Under the pieces are notes generated by a model. It worked only from the letters and a program-made list of their open reading frames with translations, ran no database searches and was not told the origin of the DNA. Made by a program: the position numbers and the translations under genes. Below are positions 7,810-16,252 of a stretch of DNA of 64,000 bases, piece after piece (the first letter of the stretch is position 1; every line of letters begins with the position of its first letter). This DNA is from Phycisphaerales bacterium. GTDB lineage: Bacteria > Planctomycetota > Phycisphaerae > Phycisphaerales > SM1A02. The stretch spans positions 1 through 64,000 of the forward strand of contig JABABS010000094.1 in assembly GCA_014238125.1 (NCBI GenBank). Reading direction: 5' to 3'.

Positions 7810-9484
7810 CCAGTTTTCTTCTTAACATTGGAAGTTGATTTTGAGCATGCCGCAACTTCTCAATAAACTGGTGTTCATTTTCGAACTCCGCAACGAGTAG
7901 TGCCTCTGACATATTTTGGGTCACTGCAGCTAGAACTACTGTGTCATCGTCTGGAACTCCAAAAGTTGCAATCAATTTAACCCAACAATCTTCGCACACC
8001 CCATCAACCTTCTGTTCCTTAGCCAACGTAATTGTTGCAGCAAGCAACGCCATCGGGGTTGGGCTCCATCCTTCTTCAGTGAACATCCATTTTTCGAATC
8101 GTATTTGTTCTTTCGCAGTTGTCGCTAAAATCATATATGCATCTGCTGCAGGAATTCTCCGTGTGGCTTCAAGCAAGAGTGATGATTCTTTTTCTGTTAT
8201 TCGTGGAAGTGAAACAAACACCGCTTCAATTATCATCGAAGCTGCCAACGATGCTGCAAACCTATCTTGTTGACTGAGGTGTGCTGCAACTCGAATTGCA
8301 GTCACAAAATCATCTATTGTGCCGCGTGCTAGGGAGTCTGACGTCATTGCAAATATTGGGGCGAGCCACGGCGGGGTTTGTGGATCGTCTGCAAGTGTAA
8401 TTTTTGATGGTTGCATTTCGGCGGCTTTTGCAAGTTTTGAAAGTGACAAATTTAATGTATTAAACTCCCCGCTTTCTACAGCTGCAATCCTTTCTTCGGC
8501 ATCGATCGCACAATATGCGTCGACGGCTTGTAAAAAATATACTGCCGCATCTGGAGTTCGAAGTGTATCAATACGTTGTTGCAAAATGGATTTCAGTTCA
8601 ACAACATCTTTGCTTGCGCTAAAAGCTGTTTTCAATAGATTGTTACCTGAAACAAATAACACCTTTGTTAACTCCCCAAATTCTCCAGATTCAATTTCAT
8701 CTTGCAGTGCATCCATTGCTGCTACTGCTTTAGATTCATCTTTCATTTGAAACACTTCAACCAAACGATCCATCGCTTCGCCGTATCGAGACACCTCAAG
8801 TTCCATATTCAATTCTGGGTCGAGTTCTTCATTAATGAACCCACCCAAGTCTAGATCTACAACCTCTTTTTCGCTTAACCAATCTCCTAAGTATTGTTGT
8901 TCACCAGCAACACCGGCTCGAATTCCAAATGGATCGAACTCATTGAGGTGTTGAACTGAATCAAGAAATGATTCCAGTTTTGCTGGATCTTGGATGTTTT
9001 TAAAAAGTGAAGTGTTATCTTTCAATATAGAGAACACTGAATAAGAAACGAGTGATCCTATAATAAGGTCGTCATCGGACAAGTGACTCGAAATTCCTAC
9101 GAGAGATTCCATACCCATAATTGCTGAGTCAAAATTTTCAGACTGTGTATCACCTTGTATTGAAAAACTAACAAGCATTGCTGCTTGTCTGATGTCACTG
9201 ACATGAGGAATGAGCAAGTCAAGACCCTTGGAATAATCAAGATTCCAATCACAGGTAGGTATTATTGCAATTTCTTTTGCCCGAATAATAAGTGGTTGGA
9301 GGTCTTCATATTGCGAAAGTTCCACTGTCGTCCACTCACTTTGCGTACCTTGTGGAATTTCTACCCCTTCCATTTGACCGAAAAATTCTCTCCAAGCATC
9401 CGCTGCGTTTTCTGGTGCAAAAAAAGTTACATTCAAGACACAAAATAAAATCGTTGCGGGTACCATCACGTGTAATAGTTGCAT
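7787..9484 (-). CDS. Exported alpha-helical protein of unknown function
   Basis: About 565 residues from the ATG at 9484, chosen because GGGA lies 7-10 nt upstream. An N-terminal hydrophobic segment (LLHVMVPATILFCVLNVTFFA) is a signal peptide or anchor. The rest is rich in Ala, Leu, Glu and Asp with a helix-repeat feel (for example LRTPDAAVYFLQAVDAYCAIDAEERIAAVESG and AATVTLAKEQKVDGVCEDCW-like stretches) and one CEDC pair. I recognise no family or active site; a helical-repeat scaffold in the periplasm is one possibility. Its 3' end overlaps the convergent mqnB by 23 bp. Confidence 0.72.
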   Translation of the reverse strand: MQLLHVMVPATILFCVLNVTFFAPENAADAWREFFGQMEGVEIPQGTQSEWTTVELSQYEDLQPLIIRAKEIAIIPTCDWNLDYSKGLDLLIPHVSDIRQAAMLVSFSIQGDTQSENFDSAIMGMESLVGISSHLSDDDLIIGSLVSYSVFSILKDNTSLFKNIQDPAKLESFLDSVQHLNEFDPFGIRAGVAGEQQYLGDWLSEKEVVDLDLGGFINEELDPELNMELEVSRYGEAMDRLVEVFQMKDESKAVAAMDALQDEIESGEFGELTKVLFVSGNNLLKTAFSASKDVVELKSILQQRIDTLRTPDAAVYFLQAVDAYCAIDAEERIAAVESGEFNTLNLSLSKLAKAAEMQPSKITLADDPQTPPWLAPIFAMTSDSLARGTIDDFVTAIRVAAHLSQQDRFAASLAASMIIEAVFVSLPRITEKESSLLLEATRRIPAADAYMILATTAKEQIRFEKWMFTEEGWSPTPMALLAATITLAKEQKVDGVCEDCWVKLIATFGVPDDDTVVLAAVTQNMSEALLVAEFENEHQFIEKLRHAQNQLPMLRRKLATSPTRQ

Positions 9485-9515
9485 AACTATTCCCAAACAT
9501 CAAGTAAGGAACCTT

Positions 9516-10052
9516 ATGGATTGGATTACTATTATTGTTATCGTGCTTTTTGCCACTGTTGCGGCGGTTTGCGTCTTGCTAGCACTGCTTGGACTCGCTG
9601 GCACGTGGATAATGATTGCTATTGCCATTGGTATTGAGTTCCTCGATACATATTGGGGTGACGGCGAAACGTGGGGTTGGACAACGCTTGGCATTTGTGT
9701 TGGGCTTGCTATCGTTGGCGAAATCATGGAAATGGGCGCGGGTGCCCTTGGCGTCAAAGTTGGCGGTGGTTCACGGCGAGGCATGATCGGAGCAATTATC
9801 GGTGGTATAGCAGGCGGGGTCATCTGCACACCATTTATTCCTGTTCCAGTTATTGGCACGTTGATTGGAGCTGTCATTGGTACTTTTACTGGCGCAGTGA
9901 TAGGTGAACTCTCACACAAAGATCCTGCAACCGTTGGCGAAGTTGCCAAATCAGCAACTGGTGCAACCATTGGTCGTATCCTAGGCGTGCTCGGTAAAAC
10001 CGGGGTCGCCGCAGTGTGTTGGTGCATTTTAGTTGTTACACCTTTTGTGTAA
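9516..10052 (+). CDS. DUF456 family membrane protein
   Basis: 178 residues, almost wholly hydrophobic and rich in glycine. The first two membrane segments (ITIIVIVLFATVAAVCVLLALLGLAGTW and a second around TTLGICVGLAIVGEIMEMGAGALGVKVGG) followed by a glycine-rich GAIIGGIAGGV...GTLIGAVIGTFTGAVIGEL region are the DUF456 pattern. The family's biochemical role is unknown. A strong ribosome site (AAGGA, 5 nt before the ATG) supports the start. The gene stands alone, divergent from the exported helical protein. Confidence 0.8.
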   Translation: MDWITIIVIVLFATVAAVCVLLALLGLAGTWIMIAIAIGIEFLDTYWGDGETWGWTTLGICVGLAIVGEIMEMGAGALGVKVGGGSRRGMIGAIIGGIAGGVICTPFIPVPVIGTLIGAVIGTFTGAVIGELSHKDPATVGEVAKSATGATIGRILGVLGKTGVAAVCWCILVVTPFV

Positions 10053-10077
10053 ACAACCAACCCCGCATGTTGTTTAA

Positions 10078-11766
10078 TTATGTGAGGCGAAGGATTTCAT
10101 CGAGTGTTGTGAGACCTTCAGACATTTTAGAAAAACCGTCAACACGGAGGTTTTGCATACCGTTTTCTACACAGAGGTTTCGAAATGTAGTGATCGTTGG
10201 GTTACTCGCAATCAAATCGCGAAGTTCGTCATTCATCAGCAACAATTCATAAATGCCAAGTCTCCCACTATAACCGCTTCCTCTACATTGACTACAACCA
10301 ACAGCATGAGGAATTTCTTTTGGCGCATGACCACCAAGGAGTTCTACTTCTTCGGGAGTGGGTTCTTGAAACTTAACACACTTTTGGCAAACGCGACGTG
10401 CAAGACGCTGTGCAAGCACTGCGTTCACAGCAGATGCAACCAGAAATGGCTCGACACCTATATTAATTAATCGTGTCATCGAAGATGGGGCATCGTTCGT
10501 GTGCAGCGTTGATAGCACTAAATGTCCAGTCATTGCTGCTTGTATTGCAACACCTGCAGTTTCCTTGTCACGAATCTCGCCAAGCAGTACAACATCTGGA
10601 TCTTGCCGGAGCAAAGCTCGGAGCGCGCGAGAGAAAGTCATGTCAATTTTATCGTGCACCTGTATCTGGGTGATGCCATCCAATTCGTATTCAACTGGAT
10701 CTTCGACAGTAGAAATATTCAAACTCTTGCGATCCATCGATTGCAATGACGAATAAAGCGTCGTGGTTTTACCACAACCGGTTGGTCCAGTCACAAGAAT
10801 AATACCGTTTGCCGCAGTAATCTCTTCCTGCCAAGCATCGAGAACTTCTTTACGAAACCCTAACTCATCAAGACCAACACGAATGTTCCTGTCATCAAGT
10901 AATCGCATGACAATTTTTTCTCCCTTCGGTGTTGGTACAGTTGAGACACGTAAATCAAGCGACCTTCCTAAAATCGTCGCTCGAATTCGACCATCCTGTG
11001 GTAACCGCCGTTCTGCAATATCTAAGTTTGCGAGAATTTTTATTCGGCTCACTACTGCTGCATGCAACCTTTTAGGCGCATCATCTAAATCATGCAACAC
11101 GCCATCAATTCGATATCGAACACGAGAACGTTCATCGCATGGTTCATAATGAATATCGGATGCGTTTTCTCGAAGCGCAGTTGCAATCATATTGTTTACG
11201 AAACTAACTACTGGGGATGAGTCCGCTTCTGCAGATGCATTTTCTAGGTCAATTGAAAATTCGTCACACGTGGTTTCTTGATGCATTTCTGGTTCAATTT
11301 TTCTAGTTTCTACATCAAACAAATCAATTGCACTTTCCAAATCTCGCCTGAGTGCAATTGCCTGCCCAACTTTTAGAAACTTCCCGCAGTAAATATCCTC
11401 CGATAAAAATACTGCGTCTGGTGAATGCGCTGCTAAATACTTGTTTCCTTCAAAGATGATTGGTACTATTTCGTGTTCTCTACACCAAGAACTTCCAATT
11501 TTTTCGACAAATTCAAAATCTATGTTATCACTATCAACATGAACAAATATCATTCCAGATAATTCCGCAACTGTTTTTTGCACACTCTCCTCAGAAATGC
11601 CGGTGTCTATAAGAGTTTGCGCAACAGACTGCCCGGGGTTATTACTTTGAAATCGCTCTACAACATGCTGTTGTTCCGCATCAAGCACTCCTTGTGAACG
11701 CAGAGAATTCATTAGTTTGTTTGCATAAGAAATTGCCGGTTGTTTTAGTGTGTTTAATTGCTTCAT
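10078..11766 (-). CDS. GspE/PilB-type secretion or pilus assembly ATPase
   Basis: 562 residues. Order: an N-terminal MshEN-like domain (about 20-150), a linker, then the hexameric ATPase with DIHYEPCDERSRVRYRIDG (Asp-box entry, near 204-222), Walker A GPTGCGKTT (327-335), an Asp box EDPVEY, Walker B with LLGEIRD (394-400), a His box GHLVLSTLHTND, and a zinc knuckle of four Cys (460, 463, 491, 494). It powers pseudopilus or pilus extension at the inner membrane. It is the last gene of a five-gene chain in which each gene overlaps the next by 4 bp. PilB and GspE cannot be told apart from the sequence alone. Confidence 0.92.
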   Translation of the reverse strand: MKQLNTLKQPAISYANKLMNSLRSQGVLDAEQQHVVERFQSNNPGQSVAQTLIDTGISEESVQKTVAELSGMIFVHVDSDNIDFEFVEKIGSSWCREHEIVPIIFEGNKYLAAHSPDAVFLSEDIYCGKFLKVGQAIALRRDLESAIDLFDVETRKIEPEMHQETTCDEFSIDLENASAEADSSPVVSFVNNMIATALRENASDIHYEPCDERSRVRYRIDGVLHDLDDAPKRLHAAVVSRIKILANLDIAERRLPQDGRIRATILGRSLDLRVSTVPTPKGEKIVMRLLDDRNIRVGLDELGFRKEVLDAWQEEITAANGIILVTGPTGCGKTTTLYSSLQSMDRKSLNISTVEDPVEYELDGITQIQVHDKIDMTFSRALRALLRQDPDVVLLGEIRDKETAGVAIQAAMTGHLVLSTLHTNDAPSSMTRLINIGVEPFLVASAVNAVLAQRLARRVCQKCVKFQEPTPEEVELLGGHAPKEIPHAVGCSQCRGSGYSGRLGIYELLLMNDELRDLIASNPTITTFRNLCVENGMQNLRVDGFSKMSEGLTTLDEILRLT

Positions 11767-12422
11767 CTAATATCTCCAGCATCGACAAGCGTATTATCCG
11801 TGCTTCCAAAAATGTGAATAGTTCGTTCAATTTCACCAAACTCATCAAGTATTGCTTGGTCATCAATGGACAACCGAAGGAGAACTGAACTACCATGAAC
11901 TTCAGCCACAATAAACGAGCCGTTCGCATTTGGCAAAAGCAATGTATCGCCTTTCTGATAAATACTGCCGTTAATATTTGCCAGAGAACTTTTCCCGTTC
12001 ATAACAGAGTTTAATTCTAAACTTAATATCGCTCGGTCCGCAATTTCTAATAAAAACTGATGCGCTATCCATGTGTCAGAGGGTTTTTCTACAATAGGTT
12101 TTTTTGAGTGTTCTGCAATTTGTTTTTGGCAAGGATTTAATACAACTAATGCTTGTTGCCAACTCGCTGGATCGTTATCAAGCTTGTTTGAAATTGCGCG
12201 TGTCTCAACTATGATTTCAGTAACCTCACTCGATGCCTTGGCTATACCGTATTCACTTAAAAAAGTATCCATGAGCATATCTTGTTGTGTCGATTGAACA
12301 TTCCCTGCGGCAGGCACGACCATCCACATCACTGTAAGTTCAGAGATAGCAAACAACGCGGTAAATATGACAAACATCGGTGCTGCACCATACATTTCAG
12401 TCGCTCGCTTCATAAAATTCAT
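11763..12422 (-). CDS. Membrane protein of the pilus/type II secretion chain, unrecognised family
   Basis: 219 residues with one N-terminal transmembrane helix (about 14-37) and a soluble periplasmic part. The position between the PilO-like gene and the ATPase gene, with 4-bp overlaps on both sides, is where PilP or a GspC-like linker would be found, and the C-terminal half (GDTLLLPNANGSFIVAEVHGSSVLLRL) reads like a small beta domain of that kind. I cannot assign a family. The middle segment is helical with the single motif NPCQKQIAEH. Confidence 0.6.
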   Translation of the reverse strand: MNFMKRATEMYGAAPMFVIFTALFAISELTVMWMVVPAAGNVQSTQQDMLMDTFLSEYGIAKASSEVTEIIVETRAISNKLDNDPASWQQALVVLNPCQKQIAEHSKKPIVEKPSDTWIAHQFLLEIADRAILSLELNSVMNGKSSLANINGSIYQKGDTLLLPNANGSFIVAEVHGSSVLLRLSIDDQAILDEFGEIERTIHIFGSTDNTLVDAGDIR

Positions 12423-12955
12423 TTGGAGCCACCATCTTCAGTAAATAACAAATGAAGCACCAACGTTGCATCAACTGTTGCACCTTTTCCCTTGCGAATA
12501 TCCAACCTGCTTATTGGAATAATGCGTTCCATTCGCTCAAACCTTTGTAAAAGTGCGTATACGCCAGCAAACGAGCCGTTCACTTCCATATTGACTGGAA
12601 GCACACCAAGATCACTATCAGTACGTTTACCCGTAATTGTGACACTGCGTACAGTAAGACCTGATTTTTCCGCAGCAATTGAAGCTTCCCCGAGCCACTG
12701 TTCCGCTTTGTGCTGTGCAGGAATTTTAGAAATAGCAACGTTTGAAGCGATTGCAAGTTGATCAATTGCGTGTTGCATTTGACGATATTGTGCATTTACT
12801 TCTGAAAAATTACTCAATTGTTTTGTTCGAGTTCTAATTTCACTTGCAACATTTTCAACAGCCAGATTTGTCGGACGGTAAACGGTCTGCCATGTCAAAA
12901 CTGGTGTTGCTACTAGAACAAGTGAAAGTACAAAATACCTTAAGGGTATATTCAT
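12419..12955 (-). CDS. PilO-like inner-membrane assembly protein
   Basis: 178 residues: a short cytoplasmic start, one transmembrane helix (about 7-22), a coiled-coil region (EIRTRTKQLSNFSEVNAQYRQMQHAIDQL), then a ferredoxin-like domain with GLTVRSVTI and MEVNGSFAGVYALLQRFERMERIIPISRLDI, the PilO/GspM signature of a small-residue strand followed by a long helix. PilO pairs with PilN to form the periplasmic alignment ring of type IV pilus or type II secretion machines. It overlaps both neighbours by 4 bp. Confidence 0.8.
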   Translation of the reverse strand: MNIPLRYFVLSLVLVATPVLTWQTVYRPTNLAVENVASEIRTRTKQLSNFSEVNAQYRQMQHAIDQLAIASNVAISKIPAQHKAEQWLGEASIAAEKSGLTVRSVTITGKRTDSDLGVLPVNMEVNGSFAGVYALLQRFERMERIIPISRLDIRKGKGATVDATLVLHLLFTEDGGSK

Positions 12956-13557
12956 GGGTGAACTTCCGCTAACATGTTTGCGCGTTTACTTTCCACAACC
13001 ATGGAGATTGCAAACCCTCGTGCAATACCGCCTTGTTTTTGTTGGGAATATTGCAAAGATACATTTTCAAAACAAGAAGATTTCATCAAACTCTCTACAA
13101 ATAAAGACACCGTTGCGTCATCGGTTGCTTCTCCAGAAATTTGCACTTTATCAAAAGGTATTGAAACACCGTTTTCATTTGTTCGAGTTCTGCTATCTAT
13201 TCGTATCGAATTCATAAATGCTTGTTCTGGCAAAACAGATGTTAATTCCGATAGCAAAAGAGACTTTGGAACAACGTCTAGTAATACACTGATGGTCTTG
13301 GCTTCTTCTAGTTTTTTTCGCAACGTACGTTCGGATTTTAAGTAACCATGCACGCGCTGCTGCGCATCCTCCCACTTGGCAGTTACTGCATGTTGATTTT
13401 GAAAAACACTCCGCCAATGCGTCATTGTTGTTGCAAACGCAGAAAAAGTAGTAATGACGACCAGTCCAACCAATACCAATCCATACCGAAATATTCTTCG
13501 ATCACGTTTTTGGTCATGCCAATGATGCGAGAGAAAATCATCAAATGGATGGTTCAT
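12952..13557 (-). CDS. PilN-like inner-membrane assembly protein
   Basis: 201 residues from the ATG at 13557, which overlaps the upstream stop codon in an ATGA. A cytoplasmic stub, a transmembrane helix (about 24-43), a coiled coil (WEDAQQRVHGYLKSERTLRKKLEEAK) and a PilN-type domain with LLLSELTSVLPEQAFMNSIRI, KVQISGEATDDATVSLFVESL and CFENVSLQYSQQ. PilN binds PilM in the cytoplasm through its N-terminus and PilO in the periplasm. Family assignment rests on this segment and the gene order. Confidence 0.82.
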   Translation of the reverse strand: MNHPFDDFLSHHWHDQKRDRRIFRYGLVLVGLVVITTFSAFATTMTHWRSVFQNQHAVTAKWEDAQQRVHGYLKSERTLRKKLEEAKTISVLLDVVPKSLLLSELTSVLPEQAFMNSIRIDSRTRTNENGVSIPFDKVQISGEATDDATVSLFVESLMKSSCFENVSLQYSQQKQGGIARGFAISMVVESKRANMLAEVHP

Positions 13558-14582
13558 ATTGCCTCTCCCGAGTAAGCAAAACACAATCCTGCAACAGTTG
13601 TCCAGATTGGCCCACTTGCCAATTCCTCTGCTCCACTAATCCACGCCGAAGGGTCTGCAATATATCCTTGCAAACCCAAGTCAGTCGCAACTGATGAACA
13701 CATTTCTTTTTGCAAAGCTCCGCAACCACTAAAAACTATGCGGTCAATTGCTCTTTCTGGAAACAGTGAACTGTGGTGCCCAATACAACCACGAAGCTCT
13801 TCAACAAACGTATTGTCACCGCAAATCGTTGAAACGTGGGTTGGCTCAGCAAAACCTCGTGGCAATACATCTCCTCGCCTTTCAAATTCATTGCCGCTAC
13901 TGACTGTGGGAATCAATGCTGGTACCGAAGAGCATTCTTGTTTAGGACTCTGTTGGGTTTTGTGCTGCAATATGCTTGCTACAACAAGATTCATACCATG
14001 CGCTATCATTGCAATGGTTTGCTTTTTATCCATCTCAACGACCATTGAGGTGATAGTCTCATCACCTTCGCGGCGATACAACTTATCAAATGCTCGAAGT
14101 GTTGCGTGAACTGGAACCGTAACTCTACGTACATCCATGCCTGCGCGTTCAACAATCGATACGCACCGGTCAATCACTCCATGAGAAATTCCTATGCAAA
14201 GAAGTTCCTGTTGCATTTGCGAATGAGATCCACGTCGGATACTGGTAAGAATCGGAAGTTGCCTGATAGAAGCGTGACTCCACGCATCATTTTGTTCACA
14301 AAGTTTTTGTACAACCTCATCATCTCTTGCATTGCAATCCACTCGTATATGTCTGAGGAGTATTTCTGAAGAAGGAACTGAGACAACTGCCCTGCGTGAG
14401 CGAAAACATGACGTTGCTTCTTTTAATCCAACATCATCGGATGCTGAAACCTCAAATGAAGCCTCAAGCTCTGGTTCACTTTGCCCGTTAATTTGCATCA
14501 AACGCACAACATCATCATTGCCGAAATGAAACGCGACTGGTGGCTTGGTGGATCCAAGAGAGAACCGTTTTTGAAATTCCAT
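13554..14582 (-). CDS. PilM-like actin-fold assembly protein
   Basis: 342 residues from the ATG at 14582; a TTG six codons earlier is the alternative. Cytoplasmic actin-like fold as in PilM/GspL: an early VSVPSSEILLRHIRVDC segment, LCIGISHGVIDRCVSIVERAGMDVRRVTVPVHATLRAF typical of PilM subdomain order, SMVVEMDKKQTIAMIAHG nucleotide-binding strand and the late IDRIVFSGCGALQKEMCSSVATDLGL phosphate-2-like loop. It starts the PilM-PilN-PilO-unknown-ATPase chain. It would recruit PilN and link the ring to the ATPase. Confidence 0.82.
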   Translation of the reverse strand: MEFQKRFSLGSTKPPVAFHFGNDDVVRLMQINGQSEPELEASFEVSASDDVGLKEATSCFRSRRAVVSVPSSEILLRHIRVDCNARDDEVVQKLCEQNDAWSHASIRQLPILTSIRRGSHSQMQQELLCIGISHGVIDRCVSIVERAGMDVRRVTVPVHATLRAFDKLYRREGDETITSMVVEMDKKQTIAMIAHGMNLVVASILQHKTQQSPKQECSSVPALIPTVSSGNEFERRGDVLPRGFAEPTHVSTICGDNTFVEELRGCIGHHSSLFPERAIDRIVFSGCGALQKEMCSSVATDLGLQGYIADPSAWISGAEELASGPIWTTVAGLCFAYSGEAI

Positions 14583-14683
14583 AAACACTGCAATCGGCAA
14601 CTGCGACGTAGTCCTAGAGTCTTAAACAAATAACAGGGTTGGGTTGTATGGGTTGGAGTAGTTCATCCACTGCGCAGATGAAA

Positions 14684-16240
14684 CTACCGAATAAAACGAA
14701 CTGCACCAAAATCTGGAATGATCGGAAAGTTTCCTACTCGGAACGCTGATGGCCAATACACGCACCAAGCTTTGCCGATGAGCAAATCACGATTCACCAA
14801 AAATGGCGCTGTGTCTATTTGCGCTGCAACAAATTCGTCTGGATTTCCCCAGAGCCGGCCATCAAGAGAGTATGCACTATTATCACCTGCCATCATAAAT
14901 TGATCGGGACCCAACACTGCAAGCTTGTCGGGGTGCGTACCAAATGCTGGCGAGTCGATTTCAACAAGTTTTTCATTCCCGGGTGTTGTTGGATTTTTGG
15001 TTGCACGGGATCGAAGACGGCCGCTTTGATAATATAAATCATGGTCAACAGTTACCTTACTCATCGTAAATGGAGCATTTTTAAATTTCCAAGATAGCAA
15101 TGGAGCGGTGCCACCCCGACCAGCAATTTCTTCGATAGGTACAGATTGATCAGCACCTGTTACTAAACGAAGCCGACCTTCTGGTCCATAGTCATACAGC
15201 ATTTCGCCAACTCGTTGATCATTAATGTACAAAGCAAGTAACTGATCAACATGCCAAAACTCTACTTTTGTTAGTTCACCCGCTTGTAGTGGATCAATAT
15301 CAAATTCAAGAGTTGTGAGCGAAGATGGATCGCTAACTATTTGCTTTGTCAACTTTGCCGTGGAACCTTCAATAGTCCAGCCAAAAATATGTCCAACTGC
15401 TTGCAACTCAAAACTAACAACCAATGCATCGTTGCTTGGAATAATCGTTGCTCCAACTCGAATGTCAGATATTGGTTCCTTTCGCGACATTGGCATTAAC
15501 ATGTTGTACGAAAGTCCATCATCAATTGACATCTTGTTATGGTCCCAAGTAAGGGTTGCATTTCCGCCAGTACATTGCCAAGTTCGACTATCAAGTGTCC
15601 AATTTGCTCTGGGAGTCGCGCGCCACGGTGGACCTTGCCAAGGCCGTGTTAACGCAAGACTGTCTGTTGGAATTGCATCGCTATTTGAAACAGGTCTCCA
15701 TAACAATTTCTGTATATGTTCAGGTTTGCGTTGAATCAAAAATGAACCATCGCCTCTTTTTGCGAAAATTTCTCCGTCTGCTATCCACAACGTTTCGTTT
15801 GGCAAACCAATCAGCCGTTTAATGTAATTCGCTGCAACCCCTTGTGTATCTGTAGGATTTTTGAAGACAACAACATCGAACCGCTCAGGTTCAAAGAAGG
15901 GGTACAACATTTTTAATACCAACACACGATCTCCACTCCGAGGAGTAATTTTCTTTGCTTCAGCCAAGGGCAATGGCATCGCTTTTCCCAGCAAGGGATC
16001 AACAAATCTCTCTGGGCCTATGTTCCTTTGAATATCAAATCCAACAGGAAAATATTCGCCCGTTTGATCGCTGTGTTTCAACAAGTGTTGCCCAAGCAAT
16101 GTTGGAGCCATTGATCCCGTTGGTATTACAAATCCCTCAACGACAAATCCTCGAAACACCATCGCAAGTACAAACGCTACCACCAACGATTGGATCGTTT
16201 TTATTACGCCTGTATCTTCACTGTGTTCATTTGGATGCAT
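14684..16240 (-). CDS. lepB: Signal peptidase I with large insertion
   Basis: 518 residues against about 200-320 in most bacteria. Motifs in order: N-terminal membrane helix (about 15-34), box B IPTGSMAPTLLG with the catalytic Ser43, box D GDRVLVLK with the general-base Lys110, box C-like YIKRLIGLPNE, and box E MMAGDNSAYSLDGRLWG near 450-465. Roughly residues 165-435 are inserted between the conserved boxes and contain segments such as VEFWHVDQLLALYINDQRVGE that look like a LamG or concanavalin-like beta sandwich; this is an inference. The enzyme cleaves signal peptides at the outer face of the inner membrane. It follows the RicT-like gene by 12 bp. Confidence 0.92.
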   Translation of the reverse strand: MHPNEHSEDTGVIKTIQSLVVAFVLAMVFRGFVVEGFVIPTGSMAPTLLGQHLLKHSDQTGEYFPVGFDIQRNIGPERFVDPLLGKAMPLPLAEAKKITPRSGDRVLVLKMLYPFFEPERFDVVVFKNPTDTQGVAANYIKRLIGLPNETLWIADGEIFAKRGDGSFLIQRKPEHIQKLLWRPVSNSDAIPTDSLALTRPWQGPPWRATPRANWTLDSRTWQCTGGNATLTWDHNKMSIDDGLSYNMLMPMSRKEPISDIRVGATIIPSNDALVVSFELQAVGHIFGWTIEGSTAKLTKQIVSDPSSLTTLEFDIDPLQAGELTKVEFWHVDQLLALYINDQRVGEMLYDYGPEGRLRLVTGADQSVPIEEIAGRGGTAPLLSWKFKNAPFTMSKVTVDHDLYYQSGRLRSRATKNPTTPGNEKLVEIDSPAFGTHPDKLAVLGPDQFMMAGDNSAYSLDGRLWGNPDEFVAAQIDTAPFLVNRDLLIGKAWCVYWPSAFRVGNFPIIPDFGAVRFIR

Positions 16241-16252
16241 GTACTGTGCAGT

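Noticed and set aside
9500..10060. A 186-codon minus-strand open frame opposite the DUF456 gene
   Set aside because: It is Pro/Thr/Ile-rich low-complexity antisense of a Gly-rich membrane protein; the plus-strand gene has a good ribosome site and a recognisable family.
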